Origin: Megamerina dolium
Lineage: Eukaryota > Arthropoda > Insecta > Diptera > Megamerinidae
Assembly: GCA_963854835.1 (NCBI GenBank)
Contig: OY978526.1
Span: forward strand, 75,116,418 to 75,180,417
Length of the DNA: 64,000 nucleotides
Direction: 5' to 3'
Shown here: positions 1-10,702 of the stretch, piece by piece
Numbering within the stretch: position 1 is the first letter of the stretch
Layout of the letters: each line of letters opens with the position of its first letter
Made by a program: the position numbers and the translations under genes
The notes under the pieces: model-generated
Told to the model about the DNA's origin: nothing
The model's database searches: none
Seen by the model: the letters and a program-made list of their open reading frames with translations, nothing else

Positions 1-1468
1 TCATAATAATATTTGAAGTTTTCCAGCATTTGGGATAGTGTTTAATACGAAGGATAGCATTGAAAATGTGCATCAGATGAATTACTGAAGCCGGAGGTAG
101 CTCTTTTATCATTTTACCGGTAATTTTATCTGGACCAGGTGATTTTTTTGGGTTTAAATCTTTATAAATTGCTTTGAATATGTCCTTTTTTTTAATTTTG
201 AGCGTTATTGAGCAAGGTTGAGAAGTTAATATTGGTAAATAGGACTGTGAAGAGGGTGGATTGGGTGTAAACACACTTTTTAGATGGTTTGCAAAAGCCA
301 AACCCTTCTCACAGTTGCTTCTAGCCCAATTACCGTCACTCAAACGGATGGGGGAATCAGTGAGAATTGGCCGATTTGATTTTTTTGCTGATTTCCACAA
401 AGAGTAGTCTGACGCTTCACCAGGTGTTAATTTCGCTATGTGCTCTTCTAACTCTTTGTTGTTTTTATTTTTTAAGGCTTGCTTTAACTTTCGAGTGCAG
501 TGCTGTAGCTGTGTTTTCAGATTCGGTGATCTGAATTCTTGCCATTGTCTTCGGAGTCTTCTTTTTTGTCTTACTAGCAATTCAATATCGGCTGGTGTGT
601 ATGGGCTATAGTTTGATTGCTTGCATACCTTTGTGCAGGTGGCTGAGCTGAGAGCTAATGAGAGCAGCTGGTTGAATTTTTCGAGTGCTGAGTCTACATC
701 GTGTCCATTTCTTAATACAGTACTCAGAGGAAGATGGGAATTTATATATTTCTTGAATTTTAACCAGTCTATTTTCTTTCTAACGCAATTGCTTTGGGGG
801 CTTGGTGATTTTATAGATATTACCGTGGGTGAGTGGTCAGATGATAGATCATAATTACACTCTGTGGAGATATTTTCCATCTGCAAACCTTTGGCGACTC
901 CAAAGTCTATGAGATCGGGTATTTTCCTCTTGTCCGTCGGCCAATATGTCGGTTGACCATTTGAAATAATATCGTAGCCGTGGTTAGTGATGATTGAACA
1001 TAGTCTTTTGCCTTTTGGAGTTATTAATCGGGAGCCCCAGTGAGTGTGTTTGGCGTTGAAATCGCCAGCAACCAAGAATTTGCTACCAAGAGTTGAGAAA
1101 AATTCTTTATATTGCTGTTCGGTAATACTGTATCTTGGGGGACAGTATATCGCAGATATTACTAGCTTAGAGATGTATTCTTCCAGACATATAGATGTTG
1201 CTTGCAAGTAGACGCTACTAAAATCTTCAAGAACATGATGTTTTATTCTGCTTTTTATCAATATGGCAGTTCCTCCGCGTGCCTTACCATGCGGATGATT
1301 TGTGGTGTACAGTTTGTAATATGGTATTTGGTAGCAATTTTTGTCAGTGAAATGGGTCTCAGATATCATCATTATGTCGATTTGGCTGGATTCAAGGAAT
1401 TGAATTAGCTCCAAACGGTGCTGGCTTAAGCCGTTGGCGTTCCAGTGGCATATCTTGAGACAACTCAT
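1..1468 (-). CDS. Jockey-type retrotransposon ORF2 (endonuclease + start of reverse transcriptase), partial
   Basis: Reading the minus strand from the ATG at 1468 gives a frame open for about 488 codons to the window edge. It begins MSCLKICHWNANG and continues with the landmarks of an APE-type endonuclease: SETHF, AGDFNAKHTHWGS, DLIDF and SSDHSP. Near the edge the first reverse transcriptase block appears (KKSPGPDKITGKMIKELPP, about 1-100). The RT core, C-terminus and 3' end lie beyond the window. The ATG overlaps the ORF1 stop in an ATGA arrangement at 1465-1468, as expected for a two-ORF non-LTR element translated by coupled re-initiation. No stop or frameshift is visible, so the copy is young or active. 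In life the protein would nick target DNA and prime reverse transcription. Clade (Jockey) is assigned from the ORF1 type and the endonuclease; the exact family is unknown. Confidence 0.9.
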   Translation of the reverse strand, partial: MSCLKICHWNANGLSQHRLELIQFLESSQIDIMMISETHFTDKNCYQIPYYKLYTTNHPHGKARGGTAILIKSRIKHHVLEDFSSVYLQATSICLEEYISKLVISAIYCPPRYSITEQQYKEFFSTLGSKFLVAGDFNAKHTHWGSRLITPKGKRLCSIITNHGYDIISNGQPTYWPTDKRKIPDLIDFGVAKGLQMENISTECNYDLSSDHSPTVISIKSPSPQSNCVRKKIDWLKFKKYINSHLPLSTVLRNGHDVDSALEKFNQLLSLALSSATCTKVCKQSNYSPYTPADIELLVRQKRRLRRQWQEFRSPNLKTQLQHCTRKLKQALKNKNNKELEEHIAKLTPGEASDYSLWKSAKKSNRPILTDSPIRLSDGNWARSNCEKGLAFANHLKSVFTPNPPSSQSYLPILTSQPCSITLKIKKKDIFKAIYKDLNPKKSPGPDKITGKMIKELPPASVIHLMHIFNAILRIKHYPKCWKTSNIIM

Positions 1469-3078
1469 GGTCTGGATAGCAATGTTTGGAGTAACATCGA
1501 TTGATTTTTCATCATTTCTTGCATCATTGTTTGCATTGAGTTCATGAATTGGTTCATATTCTGAATCAATGTTTGAAGCAAATGTTCAAGGGTACTTGGC
1601 TGTTGGGTGGGCAGTGAGTGTTTCTGCTCATTATTTACATTGCTTTGTTGGTGTGGGTTTTGTTTTAACACGCTAGCGTATGAATTGGTTTGATTCTTGT
1701 TTGGGATTGCAGAGAAGAATTGTGTTGCATCAATATTTTGTCTCTTACTTGAGTTGGCTATCTGAGTTTGCTCAACTGGTTTTAGAGGTTGATTGCTAGC
1801 GGAGAAATTTAGCTTTAGGGTTGTATATACTGGGCAACCTCTATAATTTGCGGTGTGATTACCTCCACAATTGCTGCATTTTTTCATGCTAGCATCGCCT
1901 TTAGATTTTGGGCATATGTTTGATTTATGGAGATCTCCACAAATCACACAAACAGCTGGCAGGGTACAATATGTCTTAGTATGTCCATATTCTTGGCAGT
2001 TGCTGCACTGAGGAGGTCCAGTTCTCTTATGGGGTTCTTCGATTGTGATTTTGCGATGCAATAAATATCGAATTTTATATATGGGGTGTACTTCACCTTT
2101 TTTTAGGGGTTTTGTTTCAGGCTGAAGCTCAATACGATATAACGGTTGAGGTATATTGCTCTTGTTGAGAATGTTGAATACTGTTTTGGCTTGAAACCCT
2201 TCTTCCTGGAGGGCAAGTTTGATTTCGTTAATATCAACGTTGGGTTCGACGCCTTTGAGTACAACGATTAAGCCCTTACTACTTTTTAGCTGATATGTGT
2301 AGTAATTCTTTTTTACAGCATCAAATTCCGCTATTACTTTGCGATAATGAGTTTCGCTGTAGATTTGCACTTTTGTTTCCTCAATTTGGCCTTTGCGAAT
2401 AGGAACAACATGGAAATTCTTTGGTCCTATAAGACTTGTAATTCTAGAAATCAACTTATCTGAGTTGCGTTCTCTCAAGAAAATGGGTGGGGGTTTGAAA
2501 TTTTTCTTGGAGATAATATTTTCGTCACTTTCATCACCTGAAAGCAGAGCGTATCTATTTTCCGAACTAATAGGGACAGTGTTCTGCTTTTGAATTTTTG
2601 TTGAATTCATTTGTTTTGAATTTTGCGGACTTCTCTTTCGCTTTACTACAGTAATGTAGCGATCAATACCAGTTTGAACAGCAACTGGTTCTTTATTAGT
2701 CATCGCACTAGTTGCTTTAACTACTGGGTCATGCACTTCAGTAGAAGTGCCGTTATTTGATTGCTTTGATGTTGTAGCTGTTGGTGTTACAGCAGGAGAA
2801 GCACATTGTACACTCCACGGTATAGAGGGAGATAGTATATCACGATAGAACAAATTATTTTTTTTGTCTGTATTTATTGTTGTTGCAAAATTTGATGAAT
2901 TTTTAATATGTGCAGGCAAAAGATTTGCACTGTTACTTTCACTTGTGCAGTGTGTATCAACTGTTTTATTTGATAATGCACTTATCGGGGGGGTTTGCGC
3001 GGGTGACTGCAAATTATTGTTTACACACACATTAACAGGCGATTGCCGTTGCCGGAGAGGAGAGCGCTGAACACTCAT
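1465..3078 (-). CDS. Jockey-type retrotransposon ORF1 (Gag-like nucleic-acid-binding protein)
   Basis: Intact 537-codon frame. The N-terminal 200 residues are Ser/Thr/Asn-rich and low complexity. Residues about 265-345 match the PRE_C2HC-type region that precedes the zinc knuckles in Jockey Gag proteins. Three CCHC-like knuckles follow: CSNCQEYGHTKTYC (358-371), CVICGDLHKSNICP (377-390) and CSNCGGNHTANYRGCP (401-416). The C-terminus is Gln/Met-rich, likely for self-association. The protein would bind element RNA and form RNPs that target the nucleus. Its TGA overlaps the ATG of ORF2 on the same strand, so both are translated from one transcript. There is no internal stop. The 5' UTR lies between 3079 and a T-run (plus strand) at about 3120-3142. 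I did not find the target-site duplication because the 3' end is outside the window. Confidence 0.92.
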   Translation of the reverse strand: MSVQRSPLRQRQSPVNVCVNNNLQSPAQTPPISALSNKTVDTHCTSESNSANLLPAHIKNSSNFATTINTDKKNNLFYRDILSPSIPWSVQCASPAVTPTATTSKQSNNGTSTEVHDPVVKATSAMTNKEPVAVQTGIDRYITVVKRKRSPQNSKQMNSTKIQKQNTVPISSENRYALLSGDESDENIISKKNFKPPPIFLRERNSDKLISRITSLIGPKNFHVVPIRKGQIEETKVQIYSETHYRKVIAEFDAVKKNYYTYQLKSSKGLIVVLKGVEPNVDINEIKLALQEEGFQAKTVFNILNKSNIPQPLYRIELQPETKPLKKGEVHPIYKIRYLLHRKITIEEPHKRTGPPQCSNCQEYGHTKTYCTLPAVCVICGDLHKSNICPKSKGDASMKKCSNCGGNHTANYRGCPVYTTLKLNFSASNQPLKPVEQTQIANSSKRQNIDATQFFSAIPNKNQTNSYASVLKQNPHQQSNVNNEQKHSLPTQQPSTLEHLLQTLIQNMNQFMNSMQTMMQEMMKNQSMLLQTLLSRP

Positions 3079-3142
3079 ACTGTAAACAAAATGTTTGCAA
3101 ATTATATTATTATTTTATTTGTTTTTTTTTTTTTTTTTTTTT

Positions 3143-6100
3143 CTAAAAATCAAAATAAAGACGTCCACTCTTATTGGTGACTTTCGCGAACTTGTGAAAA
3201 ATATAAATGATTTTAAAAATAGCTGCAAATGCCCCATAAAGCAAGTCTAAATTTCAAGATGGAATAATATTACCTTCCCAAAAAAATAACTGCAATAAAC
3301 ATTGGCTGGCACAAATTGTCCATACATTTTAATTATTGAAAATAAAAAGTTTTATTTCTTTTCTCTAAAATGGAAGGCAGGTAGGTAATTAATATATTTT
3401 ATGGACATTTTAAATAATTTTCTTTTGAAAATTTTCATAAACAAATCACAAAAGCAATGAAAAAAACATAAAGACACGTGATGAATGTATAATATTAACC
3501 TTGAAATTGTTTGCTCTATATTAATCCGTTTGATTATTGATATTTATGTATACCTGAGGTCGACAATAATATAGAGAGCTACGAGTACATTTCATCATTC
3601 AAATGATCTAATAATAACTTTTCCATCAGATGCTCATGGAAATGTGTTACGTACGTACAGATACTTCTGACTCTTGATTAAATAGAGTTGTAGCAGAAAT
3701 TTAACTACATTCAACTAAGTATCATACTAATACCAAACTTTTCGATAAGTATGTACGTAGATATTTTATTAACTTTTTTCACTTTTATGAAATTTCGTAG
3801 AGCAATACAAAAAATAACACCAATGCTAATAAAGAGCACCTGCCGTTGGTTATTTTTAGATCAAAGCAAAATCTCTAAATAATTAAAAATGAAACTGATT
3901 GTTAAATTATGAATGAATTCACTAAATCGAAAGTCAACAATACAAATGGTAAAGTTGAATTATGTGAATTTAACTCACGCAACCATTTGACCTTCGAGTA
4001 ATTTACGAGTAACACTACATACCTGTCAAACGGGTGTGAACTAGTGCTTGGCAGAACGAGATCTCACCAGTAAAAAAATGACACAAAGCCTAATAACAAT
4101 TTAAATGTATATGTAAGTTACATATGACAGCCTTCTATGTAGTTTAAAATTAATAAATTACATACTACCCATTATACTTTGCTATGTTTAGTATAAGTAG
4201 TATAACTACATAACATATTTGCCCATCCGTTACTATTACATGAGAATCCATTGTATGTTATGTCATATGTACCTACCTTTTTTCACTGTACATTATTGTA
4301 ATATATTTATTTACCTTTGTCAATCGTAGAAAAGAACACCAAAACATGATAAGCTACAAATCGAGCAAACCTCGTCACACAGAAAGTCATTATCTCTACA
4401 CGAACACACAAAGAAAAAGTTGTTAAATATGCTTTACAGCATAAAGCAAATTGTAAACATGAAGAATTTGTGGTATCGCTGGTGAAATGGACTTGAGCTT
4501 TCGTGCATATGTTATATGTGTATCTGTGTGCTAGTTGTTGTCGCAAATGGATTACTTATGTTTACATAAACGATTTAAAAAATACTAACAAAAAAAAACT
4601 AACAAATACAACAATGAAAAAAGTGTGGTGTGTGGTCCGGTATAAAGTTGTATACAAATATTTGCATGATGTACATACATATATGCGAAAGTGCGTATGT
4701 ATGAGTGCTAGAATCCTTATGACTAATTCACAAAAATGTCTAATATTCAAAAAGTTTACGTTATGTTATATGTATTTACGTAAGAACATACTTACATAAA
4801 TAGTGGAGAGGGACACAGATTGGGGCAATCGATTCATTTTTGTACAAATTTTTAGCATTTAGGTTCTGATTGCTTATAATGTTAACATCAAGTTTCGTTG
4901 TGTTCTAATTTTTGTCAACTCGAAAGTTTGTATATCTAATTTGATGAAATAATGTTATATGCATAATATAATATTTTATATGCATATGCAAGGCTGAAGT
5001 GACACTTCGAATAACTGATATAGAACAAAATAGTAGACTTCACACTCTGGTGCTATAGGCTTGCAAAGGAGTATACGCAAAATATTTTATAAAATTATCT
5101 TAATATGGCAATATGCAATACTAAAAACATATAGCTTATATGATATAAACAGCCTATATACAAAGCATTTGTAGAAGCCAAAAAAAAATTTTCAAAATGA
5201 ATTGAAAATATTAGCTTTTTGCAATTTTGCACGACCAAATGCACAAGAGAATGATTAAGATTTAACTATTAAATCTCCTAAACATAATGTTCAAAATATC
5301 ATAATTAAAAAATTTACCTATTTTGACATTTCAAAAGAAATCGGGTTTAGTAAAATTGTGCTATAAAAAGTCATGTGTACGCTATAGAAGATTATGCTTT
5401 CATACTGCAAGCTACAATCAAAGTAGTAGCAGTACTCTACAATAGTAAATCGTTGCCTACTGTAGACAACGGAAATACCAAAGAAATATGTCTTGCAATA
5501 ATGATTTCATGTGAAAATAAAAAACTCTTTTTTCTCCAGCAAAACTCTTCAATTTTAAAATCAGCTACGAAAAAGTTCTTTACAATGGTATTAATGCATT
5601 TTTAAAACGACCAGAACCCATAGGCCTATCTTGGCAATTTTTATAGATTAACTTATTTGTGTGAACAAATTTTGTTCGTTTTTTTTAATTTTATATAAAA
5701 CAAGGTGTTATTTTGAAGTAATTTTGAAGCAATATTATTTTATCCTTCATTTCATGAGAGAAAAACTTTCTCGAAAATAATACTTCCATATTTTGGGATA
5801 CTATATTTTACTATCCCAACATGATTCGAATAATTTTTTATCCCAAGAAAAGCACTAATTTTCTAGTATTTTCACGATGAATCTTCTAAAAAAATTATAT
5901 TTAATAATAAATAATAATAAATAAAAGTTTTTTAAATTGAAGCTAAATCAAGATAAATTTACATGAATTCAGCGACATCTGGAACCAACCAACGGTCTTC
6001 TGCCCTACATATTATGCTCGATACAGGTAATGAAAATGAATCACTTTAAATGTTCTTCTTCTCAATGAAAAACATGATGAATCCATAAATACTACACAGA

Positions 6101-6143
6101 ATAACATAAGATTACAATAGTTTAAGTTTAACTTTTATGCATC
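3143..6143. other. AT-rich intergenic stretch, no gene recognised
   Basis: No long open frame, no recognisable protein fragment and no clear repeat termini on either strand. Only short chance ORFs (60-98 codons, biased to Tyr/Cys/Ile from AT-rich tracts) occur. It may hold 3' flanking or regulatory DNA of the tensin gene. Confidence 0.5.
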
Positions 6144-6149
6144 TTTATT
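6144..6149 (-). terminator. Polyadenylation signal AATAAA of tensin gene
   Basis: AATAAA on the minus strand (TTTATT on plus) about 50 nt past the tensin stop codon. It fits a short 3' UTR. Confidence 0.55.
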
Positions 6150-6199
6150 GCATTTATCAAATAATTTAACAAAAACTTAACTTCTCTGTTGTGCTGTGT

Positions 6200-8059
6200 T
6201 TATATGATTGTGTTATTCTCTTTATTAATTGGCAGAACTTTATTGGCAAATGAAACAATAGCCGATGATGGTTGACTGGCCGCCAAATCGCAAAACACAT
6301 GGCATTCGTTATCACGTGCACCGGTTGGTGTTCGAGCAATAAATGCAAATATTGTCTTATTCACAGGACGTTGCACGCCTTCATCATTGGCGGCAACGCT
6401 CCAAAAGCGATTACCTGGATCCAGACCAAAATGCGAAATGTTTTGTGCCGCATAGTGACGGCGGAAGAAGAGACGACGTGTATTGTCGGTGAGTGTGATA
6501 CCCTGTTGAGACACCTTCAAGTGAACCTCAACTACTTGTGGCAACGAAGAGTATGAATACATCTCAGAAACAGCTTTGCGAATAGCCTCATCTCCTGTCA
6601 GTGATTCCGTATTCCAAGTGAACAAATACAAAACATTACATGCTGCACCTTGATTAAGCAGTTGTTTTTGCGCTGCCATCAAATCGGGATCACCGAACGA
6701 TTGCAATAGATCACGATCTGGTATAATTAGTTTGCAAGGTAAGGCTAATTGATCGATAGAGTGCTGATAGACTAAAGCAGAAAGTGAGGTAAACGTCGGC
6801 TCGTTGCTGCAACCTTTCAATCGTACTCCTCGTGTGGTTGGTTCCAGCAGAAAATGTCTAACTAATACATCATTATTATGGGAATCTTCCGGAATATAAA
6901 CACCAGGAGGTGGTTTGGCCACACGCAGTACCAAACCAAATGCATTTTTGTATGTAGTTGAGTTGCGAATAAGAAAAGTTCCTGTCGCTGCATTGCGTAG
7001 TAGCGCCACAGCTTCTTCGCGTGTTAAATGCGGTTTGTACCAGAATTCCGATGAGTCCTTAGCAAACTTCACCAGATGAGGATCAACCTCTTGAGGTTCA
7101 TTTGAAACTGCTCGATGTGTTGAAGTTTTGGACGATATTTCGTTTGAAGTTATCGATTCATTGGACCTGTTTGGAACAGAACGTTTCATTGTTGGTGAGC
7201 TGGGAACATCAGCACTGTACGGGCTAACGCAACGATCGTCCAGTGACGTTTTCGAAGTAACGGGGAAATTAGGAGTTTCCGACCTACGTGGTTCGGGCAT
7301 TTCCAATGCGGCAATAACATTAAACGATTTTTCAGCAATCGGACGTTTTTGATCATTTTTCTTAGCATCGGGAAGATCAATTGTTTCCACATACTTTACA
7401 ATATCGGTACATTCAGTCGGTTTTGCGGAGTTTATACGACTTTCGAATTCCACGCTTGCATTCTGCTTTGGTCGTTCCTGTAGTTGACGCTGTAATTGCT
7501 GCTGTCTTTGTTGCTCTAGTTGCTGCTGCTGTAATTGTTGCTCTAGTTGCTGTTGCCGTTGTAGTTGTTGCTGTAATTTCTGCTGCTGTTTCAAGTGTTT
7601 CTTATTGAGTACTTCTTGCAATTCGTCAAGATCTTTCTGTATAGCGGCTTCCTGTGCCAACTTAGTTGCTGTGTTATTTTGTTCTCGTAGCGATTGTTCA
7701 CGTCGTTCCAGCAGCATTTCTTCGAATTCCTGACGAGACGGAGTTTTCCGCAAGACTGGTAAGGATGTTTGTATTGCTGGACGATTAGATTTACGTGCCA
7801 TACTTGGACTAACAGGTGGTCGACCAGTTTTCGATGATGTTTCACCAACCTCTTCAATGACAACATGATTTAAATCACTTTTCTTAAAATTCGGTGGCAA
7901 ATTTCCATACGTAAAGGGAAGTGCATGTTCTCTCGCATGGTAGGGTATGTTTTCTTCATTCTCATCTGAATTTATATCCCTAGTAGATTCTTCTTCCTCA
8001 TCATGCAGTTCAACTTTATAATTTTCAGATGATATTATTGGTATTCGTACCGAGGCCAT
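6200..8059 (-). CDS. by: Tensin, blistery homologue (SH2 + PTB focal-adhesion adaptor)
   Basis: Single-exon frame of 619 aa. Residues 1-60 are acidic; 105-200 form a Gln-rich helical/coiled-coil stretch with runs such as QQQLEQQLQQQQ. The SH2 domain is about 338-447 and keeps the phosphotyrosine-binding Arg (R365 in GTFLIRNST). A PTB domain covers about 474-610 (begins CNVLYLFTWNTESLTGDEA). The SH2-PTB order at the C-terminus is diagnostic of tensins. As in fly tensin there is no N-terminal PTEN-like region, so the protein would act as an integrin-linked cytoplasmic adaptor at muscle and wing adhesion sites, not as an actin-capping phosphatase-like form. The ATG at 8059 is the first in frame and follows an A-rich leader. 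The gene is isolated: mobile DNA lies on the left and a secreted-protein gene on the same strand to the right. The poly-Gln length may vary between alleles. Assignment is firm; only the exact start is inferred. Confidence 0.93.
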   Translation of the reverse strand: MASVRIPIISSENYKVELHDEEEESTRDINSDENEENIPYHAREHALPFTYGNLPPNFKKSDLNHVVIEEVGETSSKTGRPPVSPSMARKSNRPAIQTSLPVLRKTPSRQEFEEMLLERREQSLREQNNTATKLAQEAAIQKDLDELQEVLNKKHLKQQQKLQQQLQRQQQLEQQLQQQQLEQQRQQQLQRQLQERPKQNASVEFESRINSAKPTECTDIVKYVETIDLPDAKKNDQKRPIAEKSFNVIAALEMPEPRRSETPNFPVTSKTSLDDRCVSPYSADVPSSPTMKRSVPNRSNESITSNEISSKTSTHRAVSNEPQEVDPHLVKFAKDSSEFWYKPHLTREEAVALLRNAATGTFLIRNSTTYKNAFGLVLRVAKPPPGVYIPEDSHNNDVLVRHFLLEPTTRGVRLKGCSNEPTFTSLSALVYQHSIDQLALPCKLIIPDRDLLQSFGDPDLMAAQKQLLNQGAACNVLYLFTWNTESLTGDEAIRKAVSEMYSYSSLPQVVEVHLKVSQQGITLTDNTRRLFFRRHYAAQNISHFGLDPGNRFWSVAANDEGVQRPVNKTIFAFIARTPTGARDNECHVFCDLAASQPSSAIVSFANKVLPINKENNTII

Positions 8060-8213
8060 TTTATTTATGAAAATTATTTAAATTATTTAGTCAAATTTCA
8101 ATATTTTCACTATGCGATTATGAAATCGCTTCGAAATCGTAAAATGTTCAATAAAAAAAATTCAATCACTGTGTGCCAAAAATATCGTATGTAAGGTATA
8201 TTGAAAAAATTCG

Positions 8214-8250
8214 CGTCCGCAACGAAAAACTTCTCTCAGTAAACTGATTT
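8214..8250 (-). promoter_or_regulatory. by: Inr + DPE core promoter of tensin gene (TSS about 8245)
   Basis: On the minus strand TCAGTT (Inr consensus TCAKTY) has its A at 8245. GGACG, a perfect match to the DPE consensus RGWYV, sits at exactly +28 to +32 (8218-8214). There is no TATA box at -30. The resulting 5' UTR would be about 186 nt, unspliced, to the ATG at 8059. Spacing this exact is required for Drosophila DPE function. Confidence 0.6.
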
Positions 8251-8607
8251 CATTGAATTTATTCACGCATTATACGAATACAATGTTGATCGGTCGTCCA
8301 GTCATTCAACCAAAAACAACATCATCATTGGCGGCAGTCGTTTCAAATTTATTTTTGGCTATTGTCCTATACAAATGATGAAAACAATGTCTGATACAGA
8401 CGCTGAAATATATGCATTTTCCAGTACACTCGGGATCTAATACGAATCATAAAACAGCATTATTTGTATTTTGTTGTTGGATATTTTCTTTCCGCAAGGC
8501 AATTCCAACTCAAGTAACCACGAAATGAAAAACAGATGTAATTAACTTCCCAAGAAATTGAATTTTTTCAATAGATCTTTTGAACTTTTGCAAAGCTATA
8601 GCTCTCT

Positions 8608-8646
8608 CGTGCTCTCGTGCGCTCTCTCTCTCTCTCTCCCTCTCAT
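8608..8646. promoter_or_regulatory. CT/GA-repeat tract, possible GAGA-factor site cluster
   Basis: Dense CTCTCT repeats (GAGAG on the minus strand) about 370 bp upstream of the predicted tensin start site. GAGA-factor sites of this form are common near fly promoters. This is inference from sequence only; it could be a plain microsatellite. Confidence 0.4.
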
Positions 8647-9296
8647 CTGATTTGATCTAATCGACGAAAACTGCATATGAAAACGCTAAGGCTCTGTAGA
8701 AATGCAAAGTACTCGTAAAATCTAAGAAAAATCTAATCAAGTGCGAGAGAATGTGCTAGTTAATTATAGAATCATTAGCTTTCTTTCTTGTTCAGACTAC
8801 GAACATGTTATTTTAGTGGGTCGAGAATAAAATATTTCAATTTGATTCAAATAAATATAAAAGTATATATACGCAAGTGTATAGAGTAATAAACACAGTG
8901 AAGTTATTTTGGAGCGACTCTCACAAAATTGAATGTTGTCATACTCATAATATGTATATTTAGGAGAATAGAATGATAGTAAAAATTGCCAACAAATGTC
9001 ATTAACATACTTTGATTGCTTAAATATGTTATGAATTTTCTTTTCAAGGAATTTTGTTTACATTTCGTAAATAAGAGTGCGCTCACACCAATTTTTAGTG
9101 GTAATTTTTAAATATTTTGTTTGCTAATCCGCAGTAAATAGTTGGAGGAACATTTTTACTGAATCAAGCACTCAACCTAGTATCTATACACAGTTTTAAA
9201 AACATAACACATAGCACAAATATGTTTTATGGAAAGATTCACTATATGATACCATACATACTTAGATATTTATGTGGCCATTAAATCCGAAAATGG

Positions 9297-9465
9297 ATTT
9301 AGGCCGAATAAAGGATGTATCGCAAGCCAACTCTTTCCTTCGCTAGCTAGCACCAGATAGAAATTCCAAGCGCTGTCAAGTTCTCCAGTACTTGGCCTTT
9401 CCACCACAGGTTAGGTCTGCCTCTTCTGCGTCGTCCACCAGCATGTTCCGAATATAACACCTTAC
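9297..9465 (-). mobile_element. RTE-type retrotransposon 3' fragment
   Basis: Minus-strand match to the 3' coding end of the RTE copy at 63030-63935: the terminal TATTCGGCCTAAA block plus the region encoding the Arg/Gly-rich tail and the Leu-Asn-Trp stretch. It has decayed, with indels. Confidence 0.6.
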
Positions 9466-9548
9466 ACTATAAGATACCTCACACATAAACATTCTCGTTT
9501 GCAAAACCCACTAAAATATTTTTAAAAGTATCAAATTTTTCAAGGTGT

Positions 9549-9790
9549 GAGTGCCGTAGCTCAGTGGTTAGTGTGTTGGCCTTTTGATCTGTAGGTCGTG
9601 GGTTCAATCCCCGGCTGAAGCATAACAAATTTAATATCGAAAAGATTTTTCATTCGAACGGTACCCATCTGTCGGCAAGCAATTGGCAATTCTTCCAGCA
9701 GTAACAATTTGCCATGGAAAAGCTTGTAAAAGAACTCTGTGACAAGGCTCAGAGAAAGTGATGTTGCAAGAGTTCCGCCGTTCTGTTCAT
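9549..9790 (+). mobile_element. tRNA-derived SINE, copy 1 (3' truncated)
   Basis: The head has RNA polymerase III box A (TAGCTCAGTGG) and box B (GGTTCAATCC) in tRNA spacing. It continues into a shared body (ATCGAAAAGATTTTTC, CGGTACCCA, CAGTAACAATTTGCC, CTCTGTGACAA) found in the copies at 18328, 43040 and 54173. It breaks off around 9788, before the shared 3' tail. It is not a functional tRNA because the acceptor stem does not close. Confidence 0.8.
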
Positions 9791-10700
9791 TTTAAATTAT
9801 CAAAAAAATCTATAGGGAAAGGTATAATGACGTAATACATTTCACAAAAATGTTTTTGGACAGATTTACTATAAGATACCGAATACCGATACAAATTCTC
9901 ATATTCAAAAATAACCAAAATATTTTGAAAGATTGATATTGAGTTCCAAAACTGATTTAATGAGAGTAATGTGGAGAACTTCCGCTATACAGCTCAAACA
10001 AACAGTATCAAGCTTATCCTGAACTTGGAAAAGTTAAAGTGATTATGATTGAAGTATTAAAATTAAAATATATGAAACTACACCAAGTTCTATCCAAAAA
10101 TAATGAAGTTTGGTATGAGAAAGATGAGAAAGTTCTTTCCGTCAATATATTCTATTGTTAAAATCTATTTTGAATTGTGAATTGTAACATAATTATTTAA
10201 TTAGTATCTCCTTTAACAATGAAATTGCCAATTGGATCCTTTCCAGTCGAAATTGACGTTGCCACTGAAGTATTGTATGTGTTAGGGCTCTAAGAGTGAC
10301 ACATTCACAATAGTACGAAAATAAGTATTCCTCTTTTTGGTTATTGTTTGCGATAGTTTCTTACGCATTTAGCCAAGGCACACACCAACGGTCGATTTTA
10401 GCAAAACCAAATGTTCGAATTTCGAAATACATAGGTTAATTCACTGCAAAAAAGAAATCTAAATAATATTTGAAAAAATGGAAGAAAACATTAAGTGATT
10501 TTTATGAAGTACTAGCTATCACTTGAATATTAACTCTTTTCTTGAGGGTTTTTATAACATCAACAACGAAAGTGTTATATTGTATTTAATAAATAATATA
10601 CATTATTTTTCTTATAAGAAAGCTAAGTTAAATATGATTTATATGCAAGTATATCATATATTTACATTGCTCACACCATTCTACTTAATATTTACATATG
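9791..10700. other. AT-rich intergenic stretch
   Basis: No gene or defined repeat recognised between the SINE and the 3' end of the next minus-strand gene. Confidence 0.4.
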
Positions 10701-10702
10701 AA

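Larger units (their letters stand above)
1..3142 (-). mobile_element. Jockey-like non-LTR retrotransposon, 5' part, apparently intact
   Basis: The unit is defined by two overlapping minus-strand ORFs (Gag-like then endonuclease/RT). The 5' boundary is likely between 3079 and about 3142. A 20+ nt A-run (minus strand; T-run on plus at 3120-3142) sits just upstream, which could be the tail of an earlier insertion or an A-rich target. The 3' end is off the window at the low-coordinate side. Confidence 0.85.

Noticed and set aside
9549..9622. tRNA gene at the box A/box B motif (also 18328, 43040, 54173)
   Set aside because: No closed acceptor stem, identical downstream bodies in all copies, tails and target duplications: this is a SINE head.
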